From Shewanella psychropiezotolerans (lineage in GTDB: Bacteria > Pseudomonadota > Gammaproteobacteria > Enterobacterales > Shewanellaceae), in the NCBI RefSeq assembly GCF_007197555.1, contig NZ_CP041614.1, positions 5,386,001 to 5,450,000 on the forward strand: a DNA stretch of 64,000 nt, given 5' to 3'. Position 1 is the first letter of the stretch, and each line of letters starts with the position of its first letter. The notes below the pieces were generated by a model. That model searched no databases. It saw nothing but the letters and a program-made list of their open reading frames with translations, and was not told the origin of the DNA. A program made the position numbers and the translations under genes. Positions 17,654 through 26,960 of the stretch are shown piece by piece.

Positions 17654-18793
17654 ATGTCTGTTAGAAAGGTATGCTTGCTGGTTACTCTGACTGTTATCTT
17701 TTTGCTGAGCGCCTGCAAGAGCATCCCTAAGGAACTTACTCGTGATGAAGGCACTGTTTGGAGTATCGGGATCACCGCTCCCCTTTATTATGAAGTAGAT
17801 ATTGAACGAATCTGGGGGATCAATGACAGTCAGGATTGGACCAGTATTCTTCTTCCTCCCAATACTCATATCAGTGACTTGGACCAAGATAGAAAGTCCA
17901 CACAAGCTGCTGGCTATGAATGGGACCCCTACATGCTTTCTCCAACTGTTTTTTATGCAAATGCACAGCAACCAGCACGAAAAATAACTCCCCCAGAGGA
18001 GATATTTATTGCCTGGTTGTCACTGGCGGAGGGGAAGTTTTATCGGTTAAATTACCGCCTGAGTGATGAATTACAACAACAAATGTTGATCCTTAACACT
18101 AAGACCATACCCGAACAGACTAGTTTCTGTGGAAGTAAGTTGATATTCGGACTGATTCCTGGTGGTGAAGTCAGCGTTTGGTTATCCAGTTACTGTGAAT
18201 CTGAATACCGTTTCATAGATCGTGTTAAGACTTCGGGTCCGTTCGGTGTTCCCTTTGATCTTGCATATGAAGAGTTCTTTAAAGGGGCGGTTCAGCGTTA
18301 TGACGAAAAAATGGCTGCTCAAAACGTACAGCTATTTCCTATCCCAGAAGATAAGCTGGCCTTGATGCGTAACTCCAATGCCAAACAAAAAAAATTGCCT
18401 CCCAAGCCGACACCAGCTCCAAAACTCACACATTGCTGGGCTGAAAAACCCTATAACCTCAAAGTGAAGCTTGAAATAGGCTCGCCGCAACATCAGCTAT
18501 CAAGGCGTATTTGGAATAATGCCTATGACTTTGCGGTAAAAGTACGTTACCTAGATACGGGTATTCATCTAGCCTGGCAAGAAGCCGAAGAGAAAGGATT
18601 CAATGCCCAGCAAAGAGAGTTATGGGTGCTTGCCAGATTGAGTGCTCAAGGCCAAGTAGCAGCGACTCAGATTGCAAAGGGGCTAGAACTCAATTCGGCT
18701 GAAGTGAAGCAAGTACAAAGCTGGGCCGATGATTTTTGTCGCGCAGATAGTAAATTATCTAGTTCGAGTCAGAATGAAACTAATCTTGAATAA
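17654..18793 (+). CDS. DUF2931-like lipoprotein, probable Tle1 immunity protein (copy 1)
   Basis: The 379-residue predicted lipoprotein has its lipobox LLSAC at Cys21. The segment VWSIGITAPLYYEVDIE followed by WDP...IFIAWLSLAEGKFYRLNY and FGLIPGGEVSVWL fits DUF2931, a family that accompanies Tle-type lipases as periplasmic immunity. It begins one base after the lipase stop, as effector-immunity pairs do. The last about 123 residues (KLTHCWAEKPYNL to the end) are nearly identical to copy 2, while the N-terminal half is only distantly similar. Immunity is inferred from family and position. Confidence 0.75.
   Translation: MSVRKVCLLVTLTVIFLLSACKSIPKELTRDEGTVWSIGITAPLYYEVDIERIWGINDSQDWTSILLPPNTHISDLDQDRKSTQAAGYEWDPYMLSPTVFYANAQQPARKITPPEEIFIAWLSLAEGKFYRLNYRLSDELQQQMLILNTKTIPEQTSFCGSKLIFGLIPGGEVSVWLSSYCESEYRFIDRVKTSGPFGVPFDLAYEEFFKGAVQRYDEKMAAQNVQLFPIPEDKLALMRNSNAKQKKLPPKPTPAPKLTHCWAEKPYNLKVKLEIGSPQHQLSRRIWNNAYDFAVKVRYLDTGIHLAWQEAEEKGFNAQQRELWVLARLSAQGQVAATQIAKGLELNSAEVKQVQSWADDFCRADSKLSSSSQNETNLE
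18422..18793 (+). repeat. Direct repeat, copy 1 (3' part of immunity gene 1)
   Basis: About 372 bp recur at 19587-19958, an offset of 1165 bp, with roughly 20 differences (about 94-95 percent identity by eye). The boundary at the 5' side is sharp. Confidence 0.9.
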
Positions 18794-19958
18794 AGCATCT
18801 TTTCTTAGGGATAGGCAGCAGAAGCTAAAGCAAGTCATCATGGCTCTACTATCGCTAGTATTTTGTCAGGCTTGTGCTGGAGAAAAAGCTTATATTGATT
18901 TAAAAGACGGACATACTTGGAGCATTTATGCCACCGCCCCATTTTATTATGATGTTTATGTAGAGCAAGTGAATACATATAACGACAATTTAGGTTGGGC
19001 AACATCTCATACTAGGCTCAATCGCTCTTATAATGCTCGGGCAGAGAGAATTAAGGAAGCTAAATTCTCACACTGGACATTTGACCCTTTTAGTTTGGAG
19101 CTATACGGCAATTATGTGAATAGCGCACAAACTATTTCCCCAAAAGTGAATGCGCCTGAGCAGGTATTTATTGCTTGGCTGTCGTTAGCTGAGGGGAAAT
19201 ATTATCAGCTGGACTATTTTTTAAGTCCGGAGTTGCGGCAAACAATGCTGCATAATCTGTTATATAAAGACAAAGATGGCCTCGGCTGCGGCAGTATTTT
19301 GTTATTTGGCTTCATTCCAGGGGGTGAAGCAAATGTTTGGCTGGGCGCTTGTGGAAAATACACTTTTATTGAACGAGTTAAAGCACAGATGGGCCCTTCT
19401 AATGAGAGTTACTTTGGTAAAGGATATCAAAGCCGTTTATATCCAGGATTAATCCGTCGCCAAAAAGAAAGCGCTGAGGCCGATGGCATCACCCTGTTTC
19501 CTATTCCTCCTGAGCGCTTAGAGCATATGCGTAATAGTAATACTGCGCCCGGTTCCCCAGTGTTATTAACTAAAAAGTCCCTTCCCAAACTCACACATTG
19601 CTGGGCTGAAAAACCCTATAACCTCAAAGTGAAACTTGAAATAGGATCGCCGCAACATCAGTTATCAAGGCGTATTTGGAATAATGCCTATGACTTCGCG
19701 GTAAAAGTCCGTTACCTAGATACGGGTATTCATCTAGCCTGGCAAGAAGCCGAAGAGAAAGGATTCAATGACCAGCAAAGAGAATTATGGGTTCTTGCCA
19801 GATTGAGTGCTCAAGGACAAGTGCCTGCGACTCAGATTGCAAAGGGGCTCGAACTCAATTCGGTTGAAGTGAAGCAAGTACAGACTTGGGCCGATGATTT
19901 TTGTCGCGCAGATAGTAAATTATTGAGTTCGAGTCAGAATGAAACTAACCTCGAATGA
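18774..19958 (+). CDS. DUF2931-like probable immunity protein (copy 2)
   Basis: This is a paralogue of the preceding gene: TWSIYATAPFYYDVYVEQ, WTFDPF, AWLSLAEGKYYQLDYFL and FGFIPGGEANVWLG align with copy 1. I chose ATG 18774, which overlaps copy 1 by 20 bp and gives 394 residues. A later ATG at 18840 would start directly at the hydrophobic stretch MALLSLVFCQACAG, which is signal-like with a poor lipobox. Copy 2 may protect against a variant toxin, or be a duplicate. A terminator follows at 19987, closing the type VI cluster. Confidence 0.7.
   Translation: MKLILNKASFLRDRQQKLKQVIMALLSLVFCQACAGEKAYIDLKDGHTWSIYATAPFYYDVYVEQVNTYNDNLGWATSHTRLNRSYNARAERIKEAKFSHWTFDPFSLELYGNYVNSAQTISPKVNAPEQVFIAWLSLAEGKYYQLDYFLSPELRQTMLHNLLYKDKDGLGCGSILLFGFIPGGEANVWLGACGKYTFIERVKAQMGPSNESYFGKGYQSRLYPGLIRRQKESAEADGITLFPIPPERLEHMRNSNTAPGSPVLLTKKSLPKLTHCWAEKPYNLKVKLEIGSPQHQLSRRIWNNAYDFAVKVRYLDTGIHLAWQEAEEKGFNDQQRELWVLARLSAQGQVPATQIAKGLELNSVEVKQVQTWADDFCRADSKLLSSSQNETNLE
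19587..19958 (+). repeat. Direct repeat, copy 2 (3' part of immunity gene 2)
   Basis: This is the partner of 18422-18793. Most differences are silent or conservative, and identity runs to the stop codons of both genes. Confidence 0.9.
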
Positions 19959-19986
19959 AGCCAACTCCAATCAAAGAAGATACTTA

Positions 19987-20014
19987 AAGGGCTTGTGATT
20001 CAACAAGCCCTTCT
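19987..20014 (+). terminator. Terminator closing the type VI cluster
   Basis: GGGCTTGT and ACAAGCCC form an 8-bp GC-rich stem with a 6-nt loop, followed by TTCT. It lies 30 bp after the second immunity gene. Confidence 0.75.
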
Positions 20015-20078
20015 CATGACTATTCGCTAGCAACTAGCTAGGATTCACTAGCCCACTAGCGACTCTTCACTAACGGCA

Positions 20079-22421
20079 CTAACCACCTGTGAATTTCTGC
20101 CACCAGGATAATGGCTCGCCACAGTTTTTCGCCGGATGATAACTACCACTCAAGGCTGGCAACGCTATGGTGTTTTCACAACCCGCTTCCATCGCTTTAC
20201 CGGTTAAACGATCGAAGTGGCCATTAACCACGCCATTGATGGGGGTGCGCCTTAGGCTGATAGGAGGACGATTGTTGAGGAAGTCTTGGTAGACGGCCAT
20301 GGCGCCGCTACTGCCGTAGAGCCCGGTCTTACCATTATCGTCGCGGCCAACCCAGATTGCGGCGACGTTACGTTCATCGAAACCGGCAAACCAAGAGTCA
20401 CGGGAGTCGTTACTGGTGCCAGTCTTACCCGCAAGGCTAATGCCAGGGAACGCCTTACCTAAACGAGTCGCAGTGCCAGATTGAACCACTTGAGTCATGG
20501 CATATTGCACCAAGAAATCTGTTGCAGGGTCTATCGCCTGACTCTGAGGAATACGTGATACAGGCAGTGGATTATTGTCCTTGTCTAACACGGCCGTGAT
20601 AGACGATAGTCGACGATAGCGTCCGTTATCGGCAATGGTTTGATAGACCTGAGCCACCATCAAGGGTGAGCCACTAACCGCTCCCAGCAGCATAGAAGGA
20701 TACTCAGAGATTTTCTCCCTCCAGCCCGCCTTGTCTAAAGTCGTGGCCACACTACTGACTCCGATAGCCATGCCCAAGTTCACCGTGGGCACATTCATCG
20801 ACTTCTTGAAGCCTGTGAGCAGGGGCACCTTACCACTAAACTTCCTGGTCACATTCTGTGGAGACCAGGTCTTACCATGACCATTTTTCAAGGTGATGGG
20901 CTGGTCTTTCAGTGGCGTCGCTAAATTATACTTATCGGCTTGCTTGAGCGCAGTCGCATAGACAAAAGGTTTTATCAGGGAGCCTATGGGACGACGTATT
21001 TCAACGGCGCGGTTATAGCCCTTGTAGCCCGGAGATTTATCTCCCACCATGGCAGCAATACCTGCAGTGGCCTTATCTGTCAGCACCATGCCTACTTGGA
21101 GCTGCTTATCATTCTTACCCAGTCGAGCCATCACCTTCTTAACCGACTTTTCGGCCGCTTCCTGGGCCATAGGATCGAGTGTGGTGTAAACCTTAATCCC
21201 CGACTGCTTGAGTAAGGTATCTCCGAAGCGTCTCGCCAGTTCATGTTTCACCACGGCAAAGAAGGCGGGTAACTTTTGATGTACAGGTCTATCTGACTTT
21301 CTCAAGCCCAGAGGAGACTCGGCGGCGGCCTTGTATTGGGCTACTGAGATCTTTTCCCCTTCCATCAAGAGTCTAAGCACTAGATCACGTCGCTCCTGAG
21401 CACGCTCGGGATAACGCCAGGGATTGTAGTAAGAAGGCCCCTTAATCACGGCGACTAAAAAGGCTTGTTGAGACAGAGTCAATTCGGCGATAGGTCGACC
21501 AAAATAGAACTGCGACGCCAGCCCCATACCGTGTACGCCACGAGCCTTATCTTGACCCATATACACTTCATTGAGATACGCTTCTAGGATTTCATCTTTG
21601 CCGTAACGAAAATCAATGATCAAGGCCATCAAGGCTTCACGGGCCTTACGCACCAGTGAACGTTCGCTCGACAGGAAGAAGTTTTTGGCCAGCTGCTGAG
21701 TCAGTGTCGAGCCCCCCTGTACCGTTCTTCCCGCGCTGATGTTGACCATCAAGGCGCGAACGATAGCGAAAGGATTCACGCCATAGTGTTCATAGAAGCT
21801 TCTATCTTCGACCAGAATGAGGGCCTCTATAATCGATGACGGCATCTTATCGGCTTTCACAAACACCCTATCTTCGCCATCACCTGTGATGATTCGATCC
21901 AGTAATACCGGCTCGAGATGGAAAACAGCCAATTGACGATGATCTTGGGAGCGGGAAACAGCACTCACACCTTGAGAATCGAAGGTGATCATCACCCTCT
22001 GTTCCGCCTGATCCCCTTGAGGATGCAGAAAAGGCCTACGCCAAAGATCGACTCTGGTTCTGGATGCAGAAAACTCACCGACCTGTCTGGGGTTGGCGAC
22101 CTTACGATAACCGAGTAACTTAAGCTCTGAAATTAATTGGCCATGACTGACTGCGGCGCCGGGATAAAGGGCCATGGAACGACTGAATACCTGAGCGGGA
22201 AGGTGCCATTTCTGCCCTTCAAATTTTCGCGCTATGATTTGATCCAGATAGATGCTGTAAATAGACACAGCTGCGATGACAATAACGCCAAGCTTCCAGC
22301 CAATAGACCAGACTTTGCGGCTCCAGCCAGAGGATACTTTTCTAGCCGAAGATTTTTTACGCGGCTTAGCTTTAGACGGTGCTTTCTTGGCACCTTGTTT
22401 AGATACAGCTTTCTTTGTCAT
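20079..22421 (-). CDS. mrcB: Bifunctional penicillin-binding protein 1B
   Basis: The 780-residue inner-membrane peptidoglycan synthase polymerises lipid II and crosslinks peptides. It has a basic cytoplasmic tail, one membrane helix (about residues 41-58) and a UB2H-like region. The GT51 transglycosylase has the EDRSFYEHYG motif (Glu205) and GGSTLTQQLAKN. The transpeptidase has its SxxK motif at Ser481 (GSLIKP), SxN at Ser541-Asn543 and KTGT at 666-669. All catalytic residues are present. The start has a GGAAT ribosome-binding site. It lies 48 bp downstream of hrpB, the same arrangement as in E. coli, and is probably co-transcribed with it. Confidence 0.96.
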   Translation of the reverse strand: MTKKAVSKQGAKKAPSKAKPRKKSSARKVSSGWSRKVWSIGWKLGVIVIAAVSIYSIYLDQIIARKFEGQKWHLPAQVFSRSMALYPGAAVSHGQLISELKLLGYRKVANPRQVGEFSASRTRVDLWRRPFLHPQGDQAEQRVMITFDSQGVSAVSRSQDHRQLAVFHLEPVLLDRIITGDGEDRVFVKADKMPSSIIEALILVEDRSFYEHYGVNPFAIVRALMVNISAGRTVQGGSTLTQQLAKNFFLSSERSLVRKAREALMALIIDFRYGKDEILEAYLNEVYMGQDKARGVHGMGLASQFYFGRPIAELTLSQQAFLVAVIKGPSYYNPWRYPERAQERRDLVLRLLMEGEKISVAQYKAAAESPLGLRKSDRPVHQKLPAFFAVVKHELARRFGDTLLKQSGIKVYTTLDPMAQEAAEKSVKKVMARLGKNDKQLQVGMVLTDKATAGIAAMVGDKSPGYKGYNRAVEIRRPIGSLIKPFVYATALKQADKYNLATPLKDQPITLKNGHGKTWSPQNVTRKFSGKVPLLTGFKKSMNVPTVNLGMAIGVSSVATTLDKAGWREKISEYPSMLLGAVSGSPLMVAQVYQTIADNGRYRRLSSITAVLDKDNNPLPVSRIPQSQAIDPATDFLVQYAMTQVVQSGTATRLGKAFPGISLAGKTGTSNDSRDSWFAGFDERNVAAIWVGRDDNGKTGLYGSSGAMAVYQDFLNNRPPISLRRTPINGVVNGHFDRLTGKAMEAGCENTIALPALSGSYHPAKNCGEPLSWWQKFTGG

Positions 22422-22469
22422 CTTTATTCCGAAAAAAGGTTTCGGCTCCCGGGAACTAAGCCCTGGGAA

Positions 22470-25100
22470 CTAGCTATCATTTCTACTTAATGTCTTTTTC
22501 TTGGTAAAACGGGTCGGTAAGGTATTGGCTGGATCATCTGGCCATAGATGCTTGGGATACCTGCCTTTCATCTCTTTCTTTACTTCAACATATGGACCCT
22601 GCCAGAAGCTGGCAAGATCGGCAGTTAAGGCTAAAGGTCTGCGCGCTGGAGAGAGTAGCTCCATGGTCACCGTTAGCTTGCCATTAGCTAAAATAGGACT
22701 CTGAGCCATGCCTAATGCTTCTTGCAATCTGACACTGAGCCTGGCCCTGCCCGCATCATCATAGGTGATGGCCGCTCGGGTCCCAGTTGCCATGGGCCAA
22801 TGGCAGGGAAAAAGCTTGTCGAGGCGCTGCTGCTTGTCCCACTCAAACAGATTAAGCAGCTGAGTATAACAGCCAAGTGCCCGCAGTTGTGACAAGCTTC
22901 TTACATCATTAATGTAAGGCCCCAGCCAATCCTCCAAGGTATCTAAGAGATGTTGTTCACCGATATCCGGCCAGCCAGTATCCGTATCTAGCTCAGACGC
23001 TAGCTTAGCTCTACATTGAAGCTGTAATGCCTTTGGGTTAAAATCAAGTAATTCCAACCCCTTACTTCGTATCTGTTCAAATATGGCTGCTTTTATCTGC
23101 TCAGGTGCAGGCTTGTTCGATGCCGCCTTACTCAAGACGATTTGACCGATCCTCTGTCGACTCTCGGCAAAGAATCGTCCTTTCGCCTCATCCCAACCAC
23201 AATAATCTTGGCTCTTGACCAGAAAAGATAATCGCTTCTTAAACAAATCTTCATCTATCTCGGCCGCCAAATAGACTCTGCCACTGGTGCGTCCCTCACT
23301 CTCCTGAAAATCTGCCACCACCAACCAATTGGCCCGGGCTAAAGGATCATGCTCCGGAAGAGTGACCCCGGTACCATTCGCCAACTGATAGCCAGACACA
23401 CCTCGGCTCTTGGCTATACGATCCGGAAAAGCCAACGCTAATAACAGGGCGATATCACCAGAACCCACAGATGAGACGAGCCGAGACAGGTCGATATTAA
23501 CCTTGAGTTTTTTCATCCAGGTACGTACCTGTTTACCGGCTTCCCCCTGGATTGCCTCTCTGAGGTAGTGACTGATATCGACGCCATGTCGACCCAGAGA
23601 GCGGGACTCTAAAATCCCGGCGAGTAAACAAGCCAAGCCCACCAGATGATCATCCCCTTGGCTCTGTGAGAGCGTCTTTGCCTTAAGTAACATATGCGCC
23701 AGCCTTGGATGACAGCCCAGCTGATAAGCTTGACTACCATGGCGAGTTAGCTTTCTCTGTGCATCGACCAGCTCTAATAAGGCCAGTAACTGCCAGGCCA
23801 CTGTCTCATTGGCTTTCGAAGGCTGAGTCAGCAGAGGCAATTCATTAAGCGCCTTCACTCCCCAACAAGCGGCATCCAGTGACATGGGAATCAGATCGCT
23901 GTGTAAAATTTCCGGCTCATCCGCCTTAATCAGTCGCCCTTGCTCCTCTTGACTCCAGAGCCGCAGACAATAACCGGCAGAAAGACGCCCCGCGCGCCCA
24001 GCACGCTGGGCCGCAGATGCCTGACTGATGCGTTTGAGTGTCAGGCGCGTCACCCCGGTTTTAGGGTTAAAGCTGGCATGACGCTTATAACCGGAATCAA
24101 CCACCATAGTGATGCCGTCAATGGTCAGACTCGACTCGGCGACATTGGTAGACAAGACGATTTTACGCTTACCATCTGTGGCTGGAGCGATTGCCCTGTC
24201 TTGGGCTTTAGCCGGCAGACTGCCATAGAGTGGGCAGAGAGAAAATAAATTAAGATCCAAACGCTGAGATAAATAATCATGTAAGCGCATGATCTCCCCC
24301 TGACCGGGAAGAAAGGCGAGCAGTGAACCAGAAGAATCGATATCTCTCGCTACACTGGCATCTAAGCTAGCAAGATGCTTATCATCGCCATTGAGCAAGT
24401 CGACGATGCATTTCCCCATGTGTTCTAACCAAATTTGGGTGCGATTTTGGTAAGGGTTGGCCCCTTGAGTCCGCCCCTTAGATTCTGCCAGGCTTCGATA
24501 ACCTAGCTCGACGGGAAAACTGCGGCCCTCACTCTGTAACGAACAAGCATCTGGCATCAGAGTCGACAGTGGAAGGCCTGCAAGCGTAGCTGACATGGCC
24601 AAGATTTTAAGGTCTTCTCGAAATGATCCCTGGATCTCCAGCGCCAATGCCAAGCCAAGGTCGGTCGTGAGATGACGTTCATGAATTTCATCGAAGATAA
24701 TGAGATCAATTCCAGTTAACTCGGGATCTTGCTGGATCATGCGAGTCAAAATACCTTCGGTGACGATCTCTAACCGGGTCGAATCACCGCAACGAGACTC
24801 GCCCCTCACTCTATAACCAACCTCCCCACCTATCTGAGTGCCTCGCTGACTGGCAATATAATGCGCCACACTCCTTGCCGCCACGCGCCTAGGTTCAAGC
24901 ATCAATATTTTGCCTTTCAGCTCACTCCAATCTAGCATAGCTAGCGGTAATGCCGTCGATTTACCGGCACCGGTGGGCGCTTCCAGAATAACTTGATTTG
25001 TGGCACGAAAAGCCTCTCTTAAGGGCGAGAGCAGCTGGTGTATGGGTAACTGATTCAAGGGAAGTGAGGTCTCTATGGCTGATGGCGACCCAGTGTACAT
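22470..25100 (-). CDS. hrpB: ATP-dependent helicase HrpB
   Basis: This is a DEAH-family RNA helicase of the HrpA/HrpB group. With the chosen start it has 876 residues: Walker A APTGAGKST (41-49), the DEIHERH box, an S-A-T motif (LAMSATLAG) and motif VI QRAGRAGR. A winged-helix/ratchet region follows, then the HrpB-specific C-terminal domain. The open frame extends to 25298, but residues upstream of M-Y-T-G (25100) look non-coding and would overlap the divergent thpR start. ATG 25163 is an alternative; neither start has a clear ribosome-binding site. Its RNA target is unknown in this family. Confidence 0.9.
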   Translation of the reverse strand: MYTGSPSAIETSLPLNQLPIHQLLSPLREAFRATNQVILEAPTGAGKSTALPLAMLDWSELKGKILMLEPRRVAARSVAHYIASQRGTQIGGEVGYRVRGESRCGDSTRLEIVTEGILTRMIQQDPELTGIDLIIFDEIHERHLTTDLGLALALEIQGSFREDLKILAMSATLAGLPLSTLMPDACSLQSEGRSFPVELGYRSLAESKGRTQGANPYQNRTQIWLEHMGKCIVDLLNGDDKHLASLDASVARDIDSSGSLLAFLPGQGEIMRLHDYLSQRLDLNLFSLCPLYGSLPAKAQDRAIAPATDGKRKIVLSTNVAESSLTIDGITMVVDSGYKRHASFNPKTGVTRLTLKRISQASAAQRAGRAGRLSAGYCLRLWSQEEQGRLIKADEPEILHSDLIPMSLDAACWGVKALNELPLLTQPSKANETVAWQLLALLELVDAQRKLTRHGSQAYQLGCHPRLAHMLLKAKTLSQSQGDDHLVGLACLLAGILESRSLGRHGVDISHYLREAIQGEAGKQVRTWMKKLKVNIDLSRLVSSVGSGDIALLLALAFPDRIAKSRGVSGYQLANGTGVTLPEHDPLARANWLVVADFQESEGRTSGRVYLAAEIDEDLFKKRLSFLVKSQDYCGWDEAKGRFFAESRQRIGQIVLSKAASNKPAPEQIKAAIFEQIRSKGLELLDFNPKALQLQCRAKLASELDTDTGWPDIGEQHLLDTLEDWLGPYINDVRSLSQLRALGCYTQLLNLFEWDKQQRLDKLFPCHWPMATGTRAAITYDDAGRARLSVRLQEALGMAQSPILANGKLTVTMELLSPARRPLALTADLASFWQGPYVEVKKEMKGRYPKHLWPDDPANTLPTRFTKKKTLSRNDS

Positions 25101-25275
25101 GATTGCTGGTGGGATGGCATATGCCCTAGCCTCTTTCAGGCTCTGAACTATGACTCGACCCATGATTAAATACTTTAAAAATACATGTATAAATAAAAAC
25201 TTAGCCTGTACAGTTATTTCCACGCCATAATATAAAGAAGAGCTATTTCCCTTAGCCATAGTTAAAGGAAGTAAT

Positions 25276-25884
25276 ATGCAGCGACTATTTTTAGGCATCT
25301 CGCCAACAAAGCAGCAAGTTAATCAACTCAGCGATATTCAGTCTCAACTGAGTGCAGCAGGTCACAAAGGTTATGGTCGCCCGGTCAATCGAAACAATTT
25401 TCATATGACCCTCGCCTTTCTCGGTCAAACCGATAATGACTCTCTTGCCCGGTTAATTAAGGCTATCGATGTCATGGCTTGCACCGGTGGCTGGACTAAA
25501 TTTAGCATCACCTTAGACAAATTAACCTTGTGGCGTAAGCCTCAGGTGCTGTGCTTATCCGCGCCTTCCTTGACTCAGGTATCACTCAATCCTGAGTTGT
25601 ACTGTGCCGTTGAGCGTTGTCAGCAGATTATTGATGCGATACAGTCAAAATCGCCACCCACCAGTTCGACAGAAAATGGCGCCAAGCAGCTAACTAAACC
25701 CCATCTGCATTTCACTCCCCACATCACCTTGCTCAGGAAAGCCAAGTTGTTGCCCAAACAAACTCTGATGCAGATGGGTTTAGCTTCGATCACGCTAACC
25801 CCAAGTCAGATGCATTTATATCAATCAGTCAGTGGCGAACGTGGTGTCGAATACCATATTTTACATTCCTGGCCATTAGTCTGA
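25276..25884 (+). CDS. thpR: RNA 2',3'-cyclic phosphodiesterase (2H/LigT family)
   Basis: The 202-residue protein has the two H-x-T-x motifs of the 2H phosphoesterase superfamily: HMTL (His43-Thr45) and HITL (His149-Thr151). The family hydrolyses 2',3'-cyclic phosphates and can ligate tRNA halves in vitro. The protein starts MQRLFLGISP and has a good AAGGAAG ribosome-binding site. It is divergent from hrpB, as in E. coli. Some residues in the middle (about 110-140) look like an insertion compared with the E. coli length of about 176. Confidence 0.9.
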   Translation: MQRLFLGISPTKQQVNQLSDIQSQLSAAGHKGYGRPVNRNNFHMTLAFLGQTDNDSLARLIKAIDVMACTGGWTKFSITLDKLTLWRKPQVLCLSAPSLTQVSLNPELYCAVERCQQIIDAIQSKSPPTSSTENGAKQLTKPHLHFTPHITLLRKAKLLPKQTLMQMGLASITLTPSQMHLYQSVSGERGVEYHILHSWPLV

Positions 25885-25929
25885 ACACGCTAAGCTTTCA
25901 ACCTCTAAAACATCACAACAAAAGCTGAA

Positions 25930-26960
25930 CTAAATTGCATTCAAATAAGACTTAGTCGCCACTAAACGTACCGTCGCCGCCCCTATGATGTCTAAGAAAC
26001 CGAGTATGCTATGAGGCTTGTCGGCGCTGATCCATGCCGATCCCGTCGCACCTATGGGCAACATGGCCATAGTCGCTTCATCGACTTCTAAGATAACCGT
26101 ACGCCCGATCGGCATAGAACCCAGGGAAATATGCCTGCCAACGGACTGTTCTCTTGGAAATATATCCCCTGTGCCTCTCCGGTTGCCTCTACTTTACTGT
26201 GTACTCTCGCCCTGAATATCTGCCCCGGGTAAGCATCGATATAAAACTCGGCAAATTGCCCCTTATTGATATAGGCAAAGGACTGATCCGGGATCCGCAT
26301 CTCGACAAACTTCTTATCTGTCTGCCAAAAATGCATGGCGCCGACACGTGAGCCACCGGCAATGTAGACATGGGTCACCATACCGTCGAAGGGGGCGGTC
26401 ACATTGAGTTGGCTGAGTTCATAATTTAGGCTGCGGATCTTAGCCTGCTGAACATCCAGTTGTGCCTCAAGAACCTTGAGCTCGGCCTGAACAATCTCGA
26501 CTCGATCCCCGGAATTTTCCAGATCACGCTCACTCACATGAGCCTGGATCCTTTGATTTCGAACATAATCACGATTGGCCTGAGTAAACTCCACCTGTTT
26601 TGCTTCCACCGTGCGTTGAATTTCCATCTTCTTCGCCATCACCTCATCAATGGCGCTAACAACGGTATCGTCCCTCAAGGTATAAAGCAGTTCTCCCTCG
26701 TTTACGTGCTGGTTATGATCGACATAGATCTTATCAATCTGCTGGCCTAAAGCCGGTGATAGCACCGAGTGAGGGGCTCTAACTGTCGTCGAGTTAGTCA
26801 GATCGGCAGGGGAATAGAATCGATGCGCCATAAACAGGCTAAAGGCAAGCAGACAACCAATCAACACGCTGATAAAGTAATTTCTGGGTCTGGGATTAAT
26901 GACTTTAAACTTAAACAATAACCAAACAATAAATATATAGGGAAGCATTATCTCTTTCAT
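25930..26960 (-). pseudogene. HlyD-family membrane fusion protein (YiaV-like), single-base frameshift
   Basis: The first frame (26960 to 26088) encodes an N-terminal membrane helix near residues 25-45. A biotinyl-lipoyl-like part, a coiled coil (VMAKKMEIQRTVEAKQVE) and the NVTAPFDGMVTHVYIAGGSRVG segment follow. It goes out of frame at SPLAG and stops 18 residues later. The expected C-terminus (G-N-I-S-L-G-S-M-P-I-G-R-T-V) resumes in another frame and runs to 25930. Adding one A in GGCATATTTCC (about 26129-26136) restores a full protein of about 344 residues. It may be a real inactivating mutation or a sequencing error. The start overlaps the DUF3302 stop (ATGA). Confidence 0.85.

Noticed and set aside
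12034..19958. Prophage tail module
   Set aside because: Hcp and VgrG resemble phage tail parts, but the DUF4123 adaptor, Tle1-type lipase and immunity-type genes define type VI secretion, and no capsid, integrase or lysis genes are present.
25101..25298. N-terminal extension of HrpB up to 25298
   Set aside because: The extra 66 codons overlap the divergent thpR start and promoter, have atypical composition and are absent from the family.
25930..26115. Separate 61-codon gene
   Set aside because: It is the displaced C-terminus of the frameshifted HlyD-family gene.
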